The notes below the pieces were generated by a model that did no database searches, was not told the origin of the DNA, and saw only the letters and a list, made by a program, of their open reading frames with translations. Below, piece by piece: positions 1 through 10,665 of a stretch of DNA of 64,000 nt. Both the position numbers and the translations under genes were made by a program. The DNA is from Terebella lapidaria. Taxonomy: Eukaryota > Annelida > Polychaeta > Terebellida > Terebellidae. The stretch's first letter is position 1. Each line of letters starts with the position of its first letter. The DNA lies in contig OX424564.1 in NCBI GenBank assembly GCA_949152475.1, positions 29,200,165-29,264,164 of the forward strand, read 5' to 3'.

Positions 1-628
1 AGAATTGTGAAACGTGAAGTAGACTTTTAAAACACAATAATAGAGGCACTATGTATCCCACATATCATTATTATTGTGGCGATTTCGCCCAAAGATCACG
101 GCAGGAGATTATTTGTAAACACTACTCTTGTTTTGGCCGCTTTAGTTCGAAGCATGTGCGCTGCATAGCAACGCCCTCTAATCCTCTCGCTCCATTGTAC
201 TGTAACAATGGTCTTACATCATCCGTCGTGTCTCATGCTTAGGGGTTATAAATTCTCTGAAGCCGTCTTGTTCAGTGGAGTTCAGTGGGGTCTCAGTGCT
301 GGCAAGGCGAGAGGACGACGGAGAGCTCGGCCATGAGCTCGGCCCAGCTAAGATCCGCGAGGGCCCTGGGGACGATTCCTATAGGGGGCCCAGGAGGGGG
401 ACCGTGATGATTTGGGGCTCGTCCCTGTGATCACCGGTCTCTCGCCCTGGGATGGTGCGACACAGGCTCTGGCAGACCGACGGCGGGCTGTATAAAGTTC
501 TATCCCTGTGGCAGTGCCATCGGCGAGGACGGCCAGCAACATGCCCAAGTGCACGAGTTCTGTGGTGCCTCTCCCATGGCATCTCAGGCTTCGCATATGG
601 CTACATTACCATAACTAATGTATATTGT

Positions 629-662
<34 letters not shown>

Positions 663-1640
663 GGGGGATGATGATGCGGATGATGTTGATGATGATGCGT
701 TATGATGTGATCAAGGATCCTCTATAATAGGATATCCAACTCTGCCCAAAAAGGCGTGATTAAGTAATATGACGTAAATCTGATTGAGCTTGTTGAAACG
801 GTGCCGGGCACTAAAAAATCAGAATGTTCTTCAACAATATTCAACATTCGCGTTGTCGATGATGTGGTATTGGGGTCGGGCTTTGTGAGTGCTTGCGTAT
901 ATGTTTGTATGTGAATCGAAGGCTGCAACTCAAACGGGTTTAATCCAATCGTCTCTAAATTTGAACAGTGGGAAGGTATAACTTCTCGGCTTGGAAATAT
1001 TCAGTATCCATGGAAATCGGTTGATTTTTGTTGGCATGGCAACCATTCAAAATCCTGAAATGCCATTTTATTGCCACTGAAAATGCTGGTAAAACGGACC
1101 CACTCATGGTGACAAAAAAATTGGCCCCTCAAAAACACCCACATAATCGAGAGATTACAAAATTTTACAAAGACTCCTGCCGCGATCTATGGGCAGAATC
1201 GCCACAGTATTTTGCAGGTGAAAGGTAGATTCATATCAGAGTTATGAGACAGGACATCTACCTCCAAATTTAGTGAAAATTGAGTATTGCAATGATATTT
1301 GAGCGTTTCTCATACCGACAGTTTTTATCGGATATTCTTGGAGATAGGATATTTCCGAGACATTGGATAATGCTTCTCAGACCTAATTTTTTTTAAAAGA
1401 TTGAATGGTAACTTTTCAAATTTTTGATGTGGATGTGCTCAAAAAAACGCATACAGACATGCACGTGCTTGGACCACATCAACAATATTTTAGCAAGCGG
1501 GGAGAAAGACAAACTGGATGACAATGAGGCTCCACCCCTCATGCGTGCTCTCCAAGATCACTGAGCTCAATCCCAGGGCCCCATCGTGTATGATGGCACT
1601 ATGAGAGAAGTGATAAGCAGTATGAAAAACTCCATTTCGA
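1..1640. other. No recognisable gene
   Basis: A GC-rich stretch at about 290-590 stands out from the AT-rich surroundings, but it has no clear homology and its short open frames lie on both strands. It contains the word AGCTCGGCC twice near 325-345, a word that recurs near 9015. The rest, about 730-1640, is featureless apart from homopolymer A runs. I see no supported gene. Confidence 0.5.
629..699. repeat. (ATG/GAT)n microsatellite
   Basis: About ten uninterrupted GAT triplets are followed by an imperfect tail containing GGG and GCG interruptions. The poly-methionine frame running through it is a by-product of the triplet repeat and is not treated as a gene. Confidence 0.9.
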
Positions 1641-1644
1641 GCAC

Positions 1645-2655
1645 CTGACTCGGCAAAAAAATTTCAGGTCAAGGTCAAAGTTCATCCATAATACCCATAA
1701 GACATGTTTGTCTAGGTCGACGAGTCCGAAAATAACGTCCATTTCGCTCTACGACGCACCGTTTCCGAGATATCGACGATAACGAAAAATGCCGACTCGG
1801 CAAAAAATTTTCGGGTCAAGGTCAAAGTTCATCCATAATACCCTTTAGACATGTTTGTCTAGGGTGACGAGTCCGAAAATGACGTCCGTTTCGCTCTACG
1901 ACGCACCGTTTCCGAGATATCGAAGAAAACGAAAAATGCCGACTCGGCAAAAAAAATTCGGGTCAAGGTCAAAGATCATCCATAATACCCATAAGACATG
2001 TTTGTCCAGGTCGACGAGTCCGAAAATAACGTCCGTTTCGCTCTACGACGCACCATTTCCGAGATATCGACGAAAACGAAAAATGCCTACTCGGCAAAAA
2101 AATTTCGGGTCAAGGTCAAAGTTCATCCATAATACCTTTAGACATGTTTGTCTAGGGCGACGAGTCCGAAAATAACGTCCGTTTCGCTCTACGACGCACC
2201 GTTTCCGAGATCGACGAAAACGAAAAATGCCGACTCGGCAAAGAAAATTTGGGTCAAGGTCAAAGTTCATCCATAATACCCCTAAGACATGTTTGTCTGG
2301 GTTGAGGAGTTGGAAAATAACGTCCGTTTCGCTCTACGACGCACCGTTTCCGAGATATCGAAGAAAACGAAAAATGCCGACTCGGCAAAAAAACTTTTGG
2401 GTCAAGGTCAAAGTTCATCCATAATACCCTTTAGACATGTTTGTCTAAGTCGACGAGTCTGAAAATAACGTCCGTTTCGCTCTACGACGCACCGTTTCCG
2501 AGATATTGAAAAAAAACGAGTGACGATTCGGAAAAAAATTTCGGGTCAAGGCCAAAGTTCATCCATATTACCCCTTAGACATGTTTGTCTAGGGTGACGA
2601 GTCCGAAAATAACGTCCGTTTTGCTCTACGACGCACCGTTTCCGAGATATGCAAT
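1645..2655 (+). repeat. 147-bp tandem array, about 7 units
   Basis: Successive GACTCGGC anchors lie at 1647, 1794, 1941, 2088, 2232, 2379 and 2525, giving a period of 147 bp with small deviations. Most units contain AGGTCAAAGTTCA, a DR1-type nuclear-receptor half-site pair, and the phrase GACATGTTTGTCTAG. Because 147 is a multiple of three, long open frames run through both strands; they encode the same 49 residues over and over and are not considered genes. Confidence 0.93.
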
Positions 2656-3060
2656 CAGCCTCAAGGATGACTCATCAAAATTGTTTTTGGCTCCTGGGTC
2701 AAAAGTCGTTTGAGGGATTGACCCCGTAATCGATAGGGCCCCTCTGCGACACTATATCAACATATATGTCAAGTGTCAGAATGGTAGCACAAGTACTTTT
2801 CGAGTTATCATCCGGAAACCATTTGACACGAAATTCATCCTCACGGACTAACCGGACCTCGGAGCCGGCTCCAAAACAATAGGGTTCATCTATGTAATAT
2901 ATGTGATAACTGGTGAAAATTTCTCGAAGATTCGTCAAGGCGTTCTTGAGTTATCGTCCGGAAACCGAAAAGTGAAAGAAAAATTAGCCCAATGGGCTAG
3001 AAAGGTTACCGGAGAAATATACAGAGTTAAGCCGAGAAAGTTGAAGGTCAAATTCAAGGT
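2656..3060 (+). repeat. Unique link between the two arrays, shared with the 16.1-16.4 kb copy
   Basis: This non-tandem segment contains phrases such as TTATCGTCCGGAAACC and GGACCTCGGAGCCGG that reappear, reverse-complemented and in reverse order, at 16065-16430. The shared order shows that array and link travel together as one unit. Confidence 0.7.
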
Positions 3061-4300
3061 GACCACTGAAATCGCCATATCTCTAACCTTGAAAATGGGA
3101 TCAAAGGTTAAATTCTAGATCACCAAACTATTCAGCATACATCATTTCCTGTATGTTCACTATGGACCTCTAAGCTGTAAATTTGATAATAAGCGAGATA
3201 TAAGCCATTTTGTAATCTGACTTTGAAAATAAAATGACTGACCTTGAAATTTAGGTCAAAGGTCAAACTCAATATCATTAAAATATTCAGAATATCTCAT
3301 TTCCTATAAGTTCACAATTGATTCCTAAGCTGTAAAGTCGATAATAAGCAAGATATTAGCCATTTTGTCCTGTTGAGCTTGAAAATGAGGTCAAAAGTCA
3401 AATTCAAGGTCACTAGAATATTCAGCATATATCATTTCCTATTGTTCACAATTGATTCCTAAGCTGTAAAGTCGCTGAGAAGCAAAATATTGGCCATTTT
3501 GTCCTGTGACCTTGAAAATGAGGTCAAAGGTCAAATTCAAGGTCACGAGAATATTCAGCATATATCATCTCCTATATGTTCACAATTGATTCCTAAGCTG
3601 TAAAGTCGATAATAAGCGAGATATTAGCAATTTTGTCCTGTGACCTTGGAAATGAGGTCAAAGGTCAAATTCAAGGTCACGAGAATATTCAGCATATATC
3701 ATTTCCTATATGCCCACAATTGATTCCTAAGCTGTAAAGTCGATAATAAGTGAGATATTAACCATTTTGTCCTGTGACCTTGAAATGAGGTCAAAGGTCA
3801 AATTCAAGGTCATGACAATAATCTGCATATATCATTTCCTATATGTTCATAATTGATTGCTAAGCTGTAAAGTCGATAACAAGCGAGATATTAGCCATTT
3901 TGTCCTGTGACCTTGAAAATGAGTTCGAAGGTCAAATTCAAGGTCATCAGAATATTCAGCATATATCATTTCCTATATCTCCACAATTGATTCCTAAGCT
4001 GTAGAGTCGATAATAAGCGAGATATAAGCCATTTTGTGCTCTGACCTTGAAACTGAGGTCAGAGGTCAAATTCAAGGTCACGAGAATATTCAGCATATAT
4101 TATTTCCTATATGTCCACAATTGATTCCTAAGCTGTAGAGTCGATAATAAGCGAGATATAAGCCATTTTGTGCTCTGACCTTGAAACTGAGGTCAGAGGT
4201 CAAATTCAAGGTCACGAGAATATTCAGCATATATCATTTCCTATATGTCCACAATTGATTCCTAGTCTCTAATCTCAATATCAAGTGAGATATTAGGCAT
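3060..4300 (+). repeat. 134-bp tandem array, about 9 units
   Basis: The anchor CCTAAGC recurs at 3324, 3458, 3592, 3726, 3859, 3993 and 4127 (spacings 133-134 bp), with a degenerate last unit near 4261. Each unit carries a block of GACCTTGAAAATGAGGTCA, AAGGTCAAATTC and AAGGTCA. Several units contain the perfect DR1 AGGTCAAAGGTCA and the ERR/SF-1-type site TCAAGGTCA. Confidence 0.93.
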
Positions 4301-4758
4301 AATGTGTCCCATTATAAAGCATAGGAGAATTTAACATGGGAAAGTCCCATTTGGGCCGAGTTTGGGCCAAAATGGCCCACTTCGAGCGATTCAAGCGCAA
4401 CGAAATTTATAGACATCATAGAAGTACATATGAGGAGTCTTATGTATCAAAAAGAAAAAAAGTTACTGAACAGATTTTGAGAAAATGGCCGCCAAAGTCC
4501 AAAATCAGGCCTTTTTCGTCGAAAACGGCCGCCATTTTGAAGGAAAAGCGAAAATAAAAAAACTAAAAAATACCTCCTTCTTGAATTATTTTTAAGTATT
4601 TTTCTGCAAAATTTCAGAAAAATTCGCCCGTAAACAAAAAAGATAAAAATGTGGACGACGACGACGACGACGACGACGACGGACGACGACGACGGACGAC
4701 GGACGACGGACGCAACGCCATGCCAATAGGTTATCGGACCATAGGTCCGGTAACCTAA
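4301..4758 (+). repeat. Unique tail with GAC microsatellite and terminal hairpin
   Basis: The segment has two short GGCCGCCA phrases, a (GAC)n tract at about 4652-4716 and a 12-bp hairpin (4729-4740 pairing with 4744-4755, one wobble pair, 3-nt loop). CTAA follows immediately. This layout is taken as the 3' end of the candidate element. Confidence 0.5.
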
Positions 4759-4933
4759 AAATGACAAGCTTGAGCAGCCACATCATAAAAAAAATCAGAA
4801 ATCAGGTGCCAAGGGGAAAAAAAAAACGAACTTTTCCCCAGTTGCCATGTAGAAAACACAGGGTAGCCATTTTGGATTATGAACATCCTCCAATATCGCC
4901 CACGTAAACAAAACTTCAACACCCAGTGGAACT

Positions 4934-5530
4934 ATGTTGAGGTTACTCCCCTCATTACTGAGCAGTCTACTGATGATTGCTAGATCATTGGTCACACAGG
5001 ATGATCACTATCTCGTCAGAACCTCACTTGATGATGCAGACACTGCCAACTTAACATCACCTGTCATCAGTGGGTACCTACTCACCAAGCGCCTCCATCT
5101 CGGATATGTGACACCTCGTCCCCAGGTATCTGCTCAGATCCTCCTACTCCTCCTCGCAGGTGATATTCAGCAGAACCCAGGACCCTATACCCCAAAATAC
5201 CCGTGTGGAGTTTGCGCCAAGGCTGTGAAGAACGGGCAGAAGGCCATACAGTGTGACCAGTGTGACATCTGGTATCACAAACACTGCATGCAAGTCTCCG
5301 ACCAGAACTACCAGGTATTAGTGAACACAGACATTAGCTGGATCTGTGATCACTGTGGTCTACCAAACTTCAGTAGTACGTTGTTCGAGTCATCCGCCAC
5401 AAACGTTAGTGCAAACCGTTTTGATATGCTGGATGGAACATCATCGGAAGAAGACAATGACTCACAACTCCTTGAGGATATTTTCTCCCACCAACACACA
5501 CATCCAGTCCTGTCAACGCACCCAGAGTGA
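4934..5530 (+). CDS. LINE ORF1: 2A-like peptide plus PHD finger
   Basis: A 198-residue frame. Residues 1-76 are leucine-rich with no recognised domain. Residues 77-84 read DIQQNPGP, a variant of the 2A ribosome-skipping core (normally DxExNPGP), preceded by a hydrophobic LLLLLAG. The PHD finger follows directly: C91, C94, C107, C110, H115, C118, W136, C138 and C141 fit the C4HC3 pattern. The last 50 residues are acidic and Ser/Thr-rich. If the 2A is active, translation would release an N-terminal leader of about 83 residues from the PHD part. 2A-like sequences at this position are known in non-LTR elements of sea urchins and other invertebrates. The frame's TGA overlaps the first usable codon of ORF2. 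Confidence 0.85.
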   Translation: MLRLLPSLLSSLLMIARSLVTQDDHYLVRTSLDDADTANLTSPVISGYLLTKRLHLGYVTPRPQVSAQILLLLLAGDIQQNPGPYTPKYPCGVCAKAVKNGQKAIQCDQCDIWYHKHCMQVSDQNYQVLVNTDISWICDHCGLPNFSSTLFESSATNVSANRFDMLDGTSSEEDNDSQLLEDIFSHQHTHPVLSTHPE

Positions 5531-8360
5531 TACACCGCACAGCTCATACCCTCAAAGTGTTGTCACTAAACTGCAACAGCATCAAGGGAAAGCTGAAAAA
5601 CTGTGAGTTCAAATCACTGGTTGAGCAGCACGACCCTCATGTTATTATCGGCTGTGAATCCAAGTTAAACTCCTCCCTTGCCACGTACAGTCTGTTCCCC
5701 CAACACTACAACGTGTATCGGAAAGATCGTACTCACAGGGGCGGTGGCGTTTTCTGTGCAGTCCGCGATGATCTGGTGTGTACTGAGGAGAAATCTCTCG
5801 AAAAGAACAACGAGTGTATTTGGAGCTCGATCCAACTTGCCAAGTGCCAAAAGCTGTATATAGCCTCCTACTACAGGCCCCCAAGAGCCGGCATGGAGAA
5901 TCTGGAAGATCTGGAGACCGCCCTAAATGACATTCACTCAAAGCACACCCACCGAAACCCAAACATCATCATCATGGGTGACTTTAACGCACCTGACATT
6001 AACTGGGACCAAAACAATGTTGACGGTAATAGTGACGCCCCAAACGCCAGGAAGCTCCTTCAGTTGACTGAGCACTTCGGCCTCTCTCAGCACCAGAAAG
6101 AGGTGACCCGCCCAGCATCAGGAAATGTGTTGGACCTGGTGTTCTCTTCAAATCCAAATCTCATTATGAAGACCGAGACTGTTGCTGGCATGAGTGACCA
6201 CTCGGCTGTCATAACCAACATAAACATGAAACCAAAGCCTTACAGGAAAACCCCTCACAAGATACACCAGTACAAGTATGCTGATTTTGATCAACTCAGG
6301 GATGACCTTGCCTCATTCTCACGGACATTTCTGGAGGGAAATCCATTAGCTCGATCATTAGATGAAAACTGGTCTCTCTTGAAACAAGCACTACTGACTG
6401 GTATCAAGGACCACATACCGACAAAGATGACGAAGACAAACCGAAGCCTCCCGTGGATCACGTCAGACATCCAGTCTATGATTCGCAGGAAGGATCGTGC
6501 GTACCGAAAGGCCAGAAAAACAAAATCACACAGTGACTGGGAGGCATACAAGATCTGCAGAAACAAAACCCAGAAAATGCAAGGCAAATCATATGACAAC
6601 TACATCAAGAACGTGATCGGAGCTAGTTTGGCAGAAGGAGGAAACCAGAAGAAATTCTGGTCTTTTGTTAGACTAAACAAATCAGAGAACCTGGGTATCC
6701 CCGTGCTGTCCAGCCCCAAAGGTCACCACATCACCGACTCCTCTAAAGCTGATGCCCTGAATGCTCAATTCACGTCAGTATTCACCAGAGACAATGGAAA
6801 GGACCTGCCTGAAATGGACGTGGATACTCACCAACCCATGGAGGACTTTGTATTCACCCAGGCTGGCGTCGAAAAACTACTTTCCCAGCTCCAACCCAAC
6901 AAGGCCTGCAGACCCGACGAGCTGCCAGCAAGAGTTCTCAAGGAGACTGCTGCCCAGATATCCGCCGTGGTTACTGTGCTATTCCAGCAGTCATATGAAC
7001 TCGCCAGGCTCCCTGAGGATTGGTCCCGAGCAAACATATCTGCTGTGTACAAAAAGGGTGATAAATCAACACCATCGAACTATCGCCCTGTGTCACTTAC
7101 CTGCATATTGTGTAAGACCATGGAACACGTAGTGACCAGCCAGATTCACCAACATCTGGGGCGGTATGGTATCCTACACCCAAACCAGCACGGTTTCCGC
7201 AAAGGACTCTCCTGTGAAAAGCAACTCCTCAGCACCCTCCAGGATTGGTCACTGAGCGTTAACCGGAAGAAACAGACTGATGTTGTGCTGTTAGACTTCA
7301 GCAAAGCTTTTGATAAAGTCTCGCATCAGAAGCTACTGCACAAGATACATTTCTACGGTGTGAGAGGGAAAACCAAGGCCTGGATAGCTGCCTTCCTTGA
7401 CCACAGGATTCAGAGAGTACTTGTCAATGGGAGTGCTTCCAACTACACAGATGTACTGTCCGGGGTGCCGCAAGGCACGGTGTTAGGACCTCTTCTATTT
7501 CTCCTGTACATCAATGACATTGCTCACAACATCAGATCTCCAATGCGGCTGTTCGCTGATGACAGCCTAGTGTACAGGGAAATTATCACACCTATTGACC
7601 ATGACATCCTACAAGAGGATATAAACCGACTCCACAAATGGGCTGAGGAGTGGCAGATGGACTTCAATGTATCCAAGTGTGCCATCATGTCGCTGACCAC
7701 CCGCAAGCCATCAGAGATACGGTACACCATGAACGAACAGGACATACCACGCGTGCAGAAACATGACTACCTTGGTGTCACGATATCGTCAAACCTATCC
7801 TGGAAGCCCCAATGTGACAAAGTAAGAAACAAATCAAAGAGGACCCTCGGCCTCATCAAGAGGACCCTCCACGCAGCTGACATCAGCGTGCGAAAGACCG
7901 CCTCGAGACCCTGGTGAGACCCTCCATGGAGTATGCCACGTGTGCTTGGTCGCCTCACACTCAGAAGGACAGTCAGAACCTGGAGAGTGTCCAGCGCTCA
8001 GCCGCCAGGTTCGTGTGTGGCGACTTCAAGAAACGGTCCAGCGTCACTCAGATGATGTTGATGCTCAACTGGGACACACTCACCACCAGGAGACTCTGCC
8101 GTGATGTCACTATGATGTATAAACTTGTGCACGGGAAAGTCGCGATGCCTCTACCTACCATCCTCGTCAGAGCCGACTCCCGTACTCGAGGAGCCCATCC
8201 CTACAAGTTCAGGACCATACAGACAAACTGTACCATCTATCAGAGGTCATACTACCCGAGATGTGTCCCCCTGTGGAACAACCTACCGACGACAGCAGTG
8301 ATGGCAGCTACCGTTCCAGCTTTCCAGACGGCAGCTACCCCTGTTATCCGACTGCTCTAA
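5527..8360 (+). CDS. LINE ORF2: AP endonuclease and reverse transcriptase, one frameshift
   Basis: The first frame covers 5527-7917 (796 codons) and continues in another frame from 7914 to 8360. Endonuclease motifs are LNCNS near residue 15, GCES near 43, IIMGDFN near 150 and GMSDHS near 226. Reverse-transcriptase motifs include NYRPVSLT, HGFRKG, LLDFSKAFDKV, SGVPQGTVLGPLLF and the catalytic FADDS. The piece after the break has the usual C-terminal signature (MEYATCAWSP, LESVQRSAARF, LWNNLP). One missing base near 7895 accounts for the break. No ATG precedes the endonuclease: the frame opens just after a TGA at 5473, and the only start-like codon is GTG in the GTGA overlap with the ORF1 stop, so ORF2 probably depends on reinitiation or frameshifting. 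Confidence 0.88.
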
Positions 8361-8619
8361 AAGCCCTATCATGAAGATTTTAAACACCACTGAGCACGTT
8401 TTTATCCTGTACGTAATAGATGTGTACAGCACCCTTTGAGCATTGCACGTACTGCAGTACAGCGGAGCACCGCTTTTCAGCAGAAACGACTTGAAGACTA
8501 CCTGACGATTAGGGCTTTTTCTGCCCATGCCCCGTTGTCTATCGTACACCTCCGTCATGCCCGCACTGGTGCCACGCCGATGTACGAGAAATTGTGGTAT
8601 TGACACAAAAATAAACGCA

Positions 8620-9010
8620 AAAATTCATTTCAGATCTTCACTATTTCAGTAGATACTTTCATATATGACATTTAGTTAGATGAAACGTTCTAAATGATGG
8701 AACAGAATTTTATTTCCGAATAGCCAAGAATATTAGGCCCGCAGAAATACACAAAACCCCACGTGAGAAATGTCATGTATGTGCAAAACGTAAACATTGG
8801 CATTTGAAAAGCTCTTCAGAGCTCGGTCGTTGAAATTACATGTACACCTTTCACAATTTGTATTCGTATATGTTCGCCCGGTACAGTGTGATGAAAGTTC
8901 AGTTTGAATGTGTACGGTAACTAATCTGCTAATGTTTAAAAATATGTCCATGAATCATGGGCGATAATTGGGGTATTATCCAAGTGAGTGACTGTTGGAA
9001 CACGACTGCA
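8620..9010. other. No recognisable gene
   Basis: AT-rich sequence after the LINE with short open frames on both strands and nothing recognisable. Confidence 0.5.
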
Positions 9011-9012
9011 TG

Positions 9013-10115
9013 ACAGCTCGGCCCAAAGACAACTCGGACCTGGACAAGTCGGCCCGGAAAAGACAGCTCAGCCAATTGCATTGGACCACTAGGCCCTGGC
9101 TTTTGATATTTACAAATAATAACTAAGATATATATCCACTATGTATGAATGAATATTTTGTCATCGAGACATACTTATAAAATATAAGTGATAAATAAGA
9201 TATACAAAGGTAGGGAAGTAACCTACTGTTATCCACTATATGCTGCGTGTTTTTTCAAACATGATGCCTGTAAACATGCAGAAATTTCAATAAACTTATA
9301 AACATGTATGGAAATAATAATATGATAATTATAAAAAATATATAACATTATATATGTTGCGCATATTTTACCTTACACAAGGAAACCCGCGAACAGTGGA
9401 GATTACACACTTGGGCGCACTGGTAGTAATCAAGTAGTCTGCAATCTGACTATTGTCTCCATTGCCGGTTGACACCGATTGCCAAGCAGATGTTGGACAG
9501 GATGAGCAGATTTGCGAGTTCCATTGAACACAATGGGAATCAACTCGCCACCTCCTTACCCAAATATACTGACAAGGACCGACTTATCAATTTCATAATC
9601 GCATTCCATGCCAAACATCATACATTGTCGAAAATTTTTTTTTAAAAACCCATAATTTTGCTGCAGTATGTCATTTCCCTAGCCTTAATTCGGCTTGTTA
9701 AGCTTATAGCAACACAAAATAGAAGCATACCAGTATTAAATTTCAAGTAAGCAAGTCAGAAGTCATTCAGTAATTTCCAGTAGTCGATAGGTGCTTGAAA
9801 TAATCTGTCAGATGCATTCATGATTGCAATTCAGTCGTATTGCCTAGAAAAGTCATTCAGTAATTTCCAGTAGTCTATAAGTGTCTTGAAATAATACGCA
9901 ATTCAGTCGCATTGCCTAGTTGACTCAGTTAGAGCTATAGGCTGAACACTTAGCCTATGCCCGCCCCCACTGCCACCCCTGAGCCGTGACCAATGAGCTG
10001 GCCGAGTTGTCCGAACAACGGGACGAGCTGGGCCGACCTGTCTTGGCCGAGTTGTCCGGCCTGAGCCGAGCTGTCCTGGCCGAGTTGTCCCTGAGCCGAG
10101 TTGTCCAGTCCCCTT
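9013..10115. repeat. Inverted pair of CGGCC/AGTTGTCC-rich arms, about 950 bp apart
   Basis: The left arm (about 9013-9075) repeats short words AGCTCGGCC, ACAACTCGG and CAAGTCGGCC. The right arm (about 9990-10115) repeats the complementary words GGCCGAGTTGTCC, GAGCTGGGCC and GAGCCGAGCTGTCC about eight times. The arms face each other across AT-rich DNA, as in subterminal repeats of a DNA transposon. No transposase lies between them, so the class is unknown. The short Gln/Ser-rich frames through the right arm result from the repeat. Confidence 0.55.
9759..9925 (+). repeat. Two-copy tandem duplication of about 90 bp
   Basis: AAGTCATTCAGTAATTTCC, CAGTAGTC and AATTCAGTCG occur in the same order twice, starting near 9760 and 9850, with the second copy shortened. 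Confidence 0.7.
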
Positions 10116-10665
10116 GGAGCACCCACGGCCACCACCACGTAGATATCATATACATCACTGTTGTGATTGGTTGAGTTCTGGCCACATGTTTACCTGTCTG
10201 TGTGTGTGTGGCGGGGGAGGGGGGGGGGGAGAAGTGGGGGAGGTTAAACGAAATAGCATGTTCGAAAGGCTGTGTGTCAAGACTGTGTGTCCTATTCAAG
10301 CACTAACGAGGTTGACTAATTGCCAATTTGGTGGTGATGAAGTGAAATAGCAGTTCCCTCTGACATGGAAAATTGGATGACTGTAGCCTTAGCTACTTCA
10401 TGAAGTGTTGAGTCTGCCAAAGTATTGACACCGCGATCATGGGCCGGGTTCATGGCACTCGAGAGCGAATGCATAAATATCTGCAACATTGCAGTAAGGA
10501 GGTATCCCTGTTTATGGTGAGGTCCATAGTGTTGTAAGGAGACTAACTCTAATGCCCAAACAGAAAAAATTCAGTGACTATATTTAACTATACTAATACA
10601 TGCATGACTTGTAATCATAATGTTTCAAGCTTTCAATTTTTGTTTACAATATAGGAATATTCGAG
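10116..10665. other. 5' flank of MTG2
   Basis: This stretch holds a (TG)n/G-run tract at about 10197-10232 and otherwise ordinary AT-rich DNA. It should contain the MTG2 promoter, but I see no convincing TATA box or initiator. The MTG2 start may follow an acceptor-like TATAG just upstream of 10655, so a non-coding first exon is possible. Confidence 0.4.

Larger units (their letters stand above)
1640..4758 (+). mobile_element. Candidate large non-autonomous Helentron-like element, copy 1
   Basis: The order is a 147-bp tandem array, a roughly 400-bp unique link, a 134-bp tandem array, a unique tail with a GAC microsatellite, and a terminal hairpin followed by CTAA. The array plus link (about 1.64-3.0 kb) recurs in the opposite orientation at 16.0-17.8 kb and as a relic at 50.8-51.5 kb, so this is a dispersed element and not a purely local satellite. 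Helitron and Helentron relatives that carry tandem repeats in their cores are known in molluscs and flies; assignment to that group is inferred from the hairpin-CTRR ending. No transposase or Rep/helicase frame is present. Confidence 0.45.
4790..8620 (+). mobile_element. CR1-like LINE, nearly full length
   Basis: A non-LTR retrotransposon with an ORF1 carrying a 2A-like motif and a PHD finger, and an ORF2 carrying an AP endonuclease and reverse transcriptase. PHD-type ORF1s are known in CR1-like elements. The boundaries are approximate: the 5' end lies after the hairpin at 4758 and the 3' end near the AATAAA at about 8611. Only one frame break is visible in ORF2, so the copy looks young. Clade (CR1 or a close Jockey-group relative) is judged from motif style and should be confirmed by an RT tree. 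Confidence 0.85.

Noticed and set aside
452-727. Open frame with a poly-Met run
   Set aside because: It is driven by the ATG microsatellite and has no other support.
1855-2424. Open frames of 65-106 codons through the 147-bp array (also 16904-17338, 144 codons)
   Set aside because: They arise because the unit is 3 x 49 bp; the same 49 residues recur and other frames are open too. No start context, splice or domain supports them.
1645-4300. Tandem arrays as CRISPR
   Set aside because: Units are contiguous with no unique spacers, and the DNA is eukaryotic.
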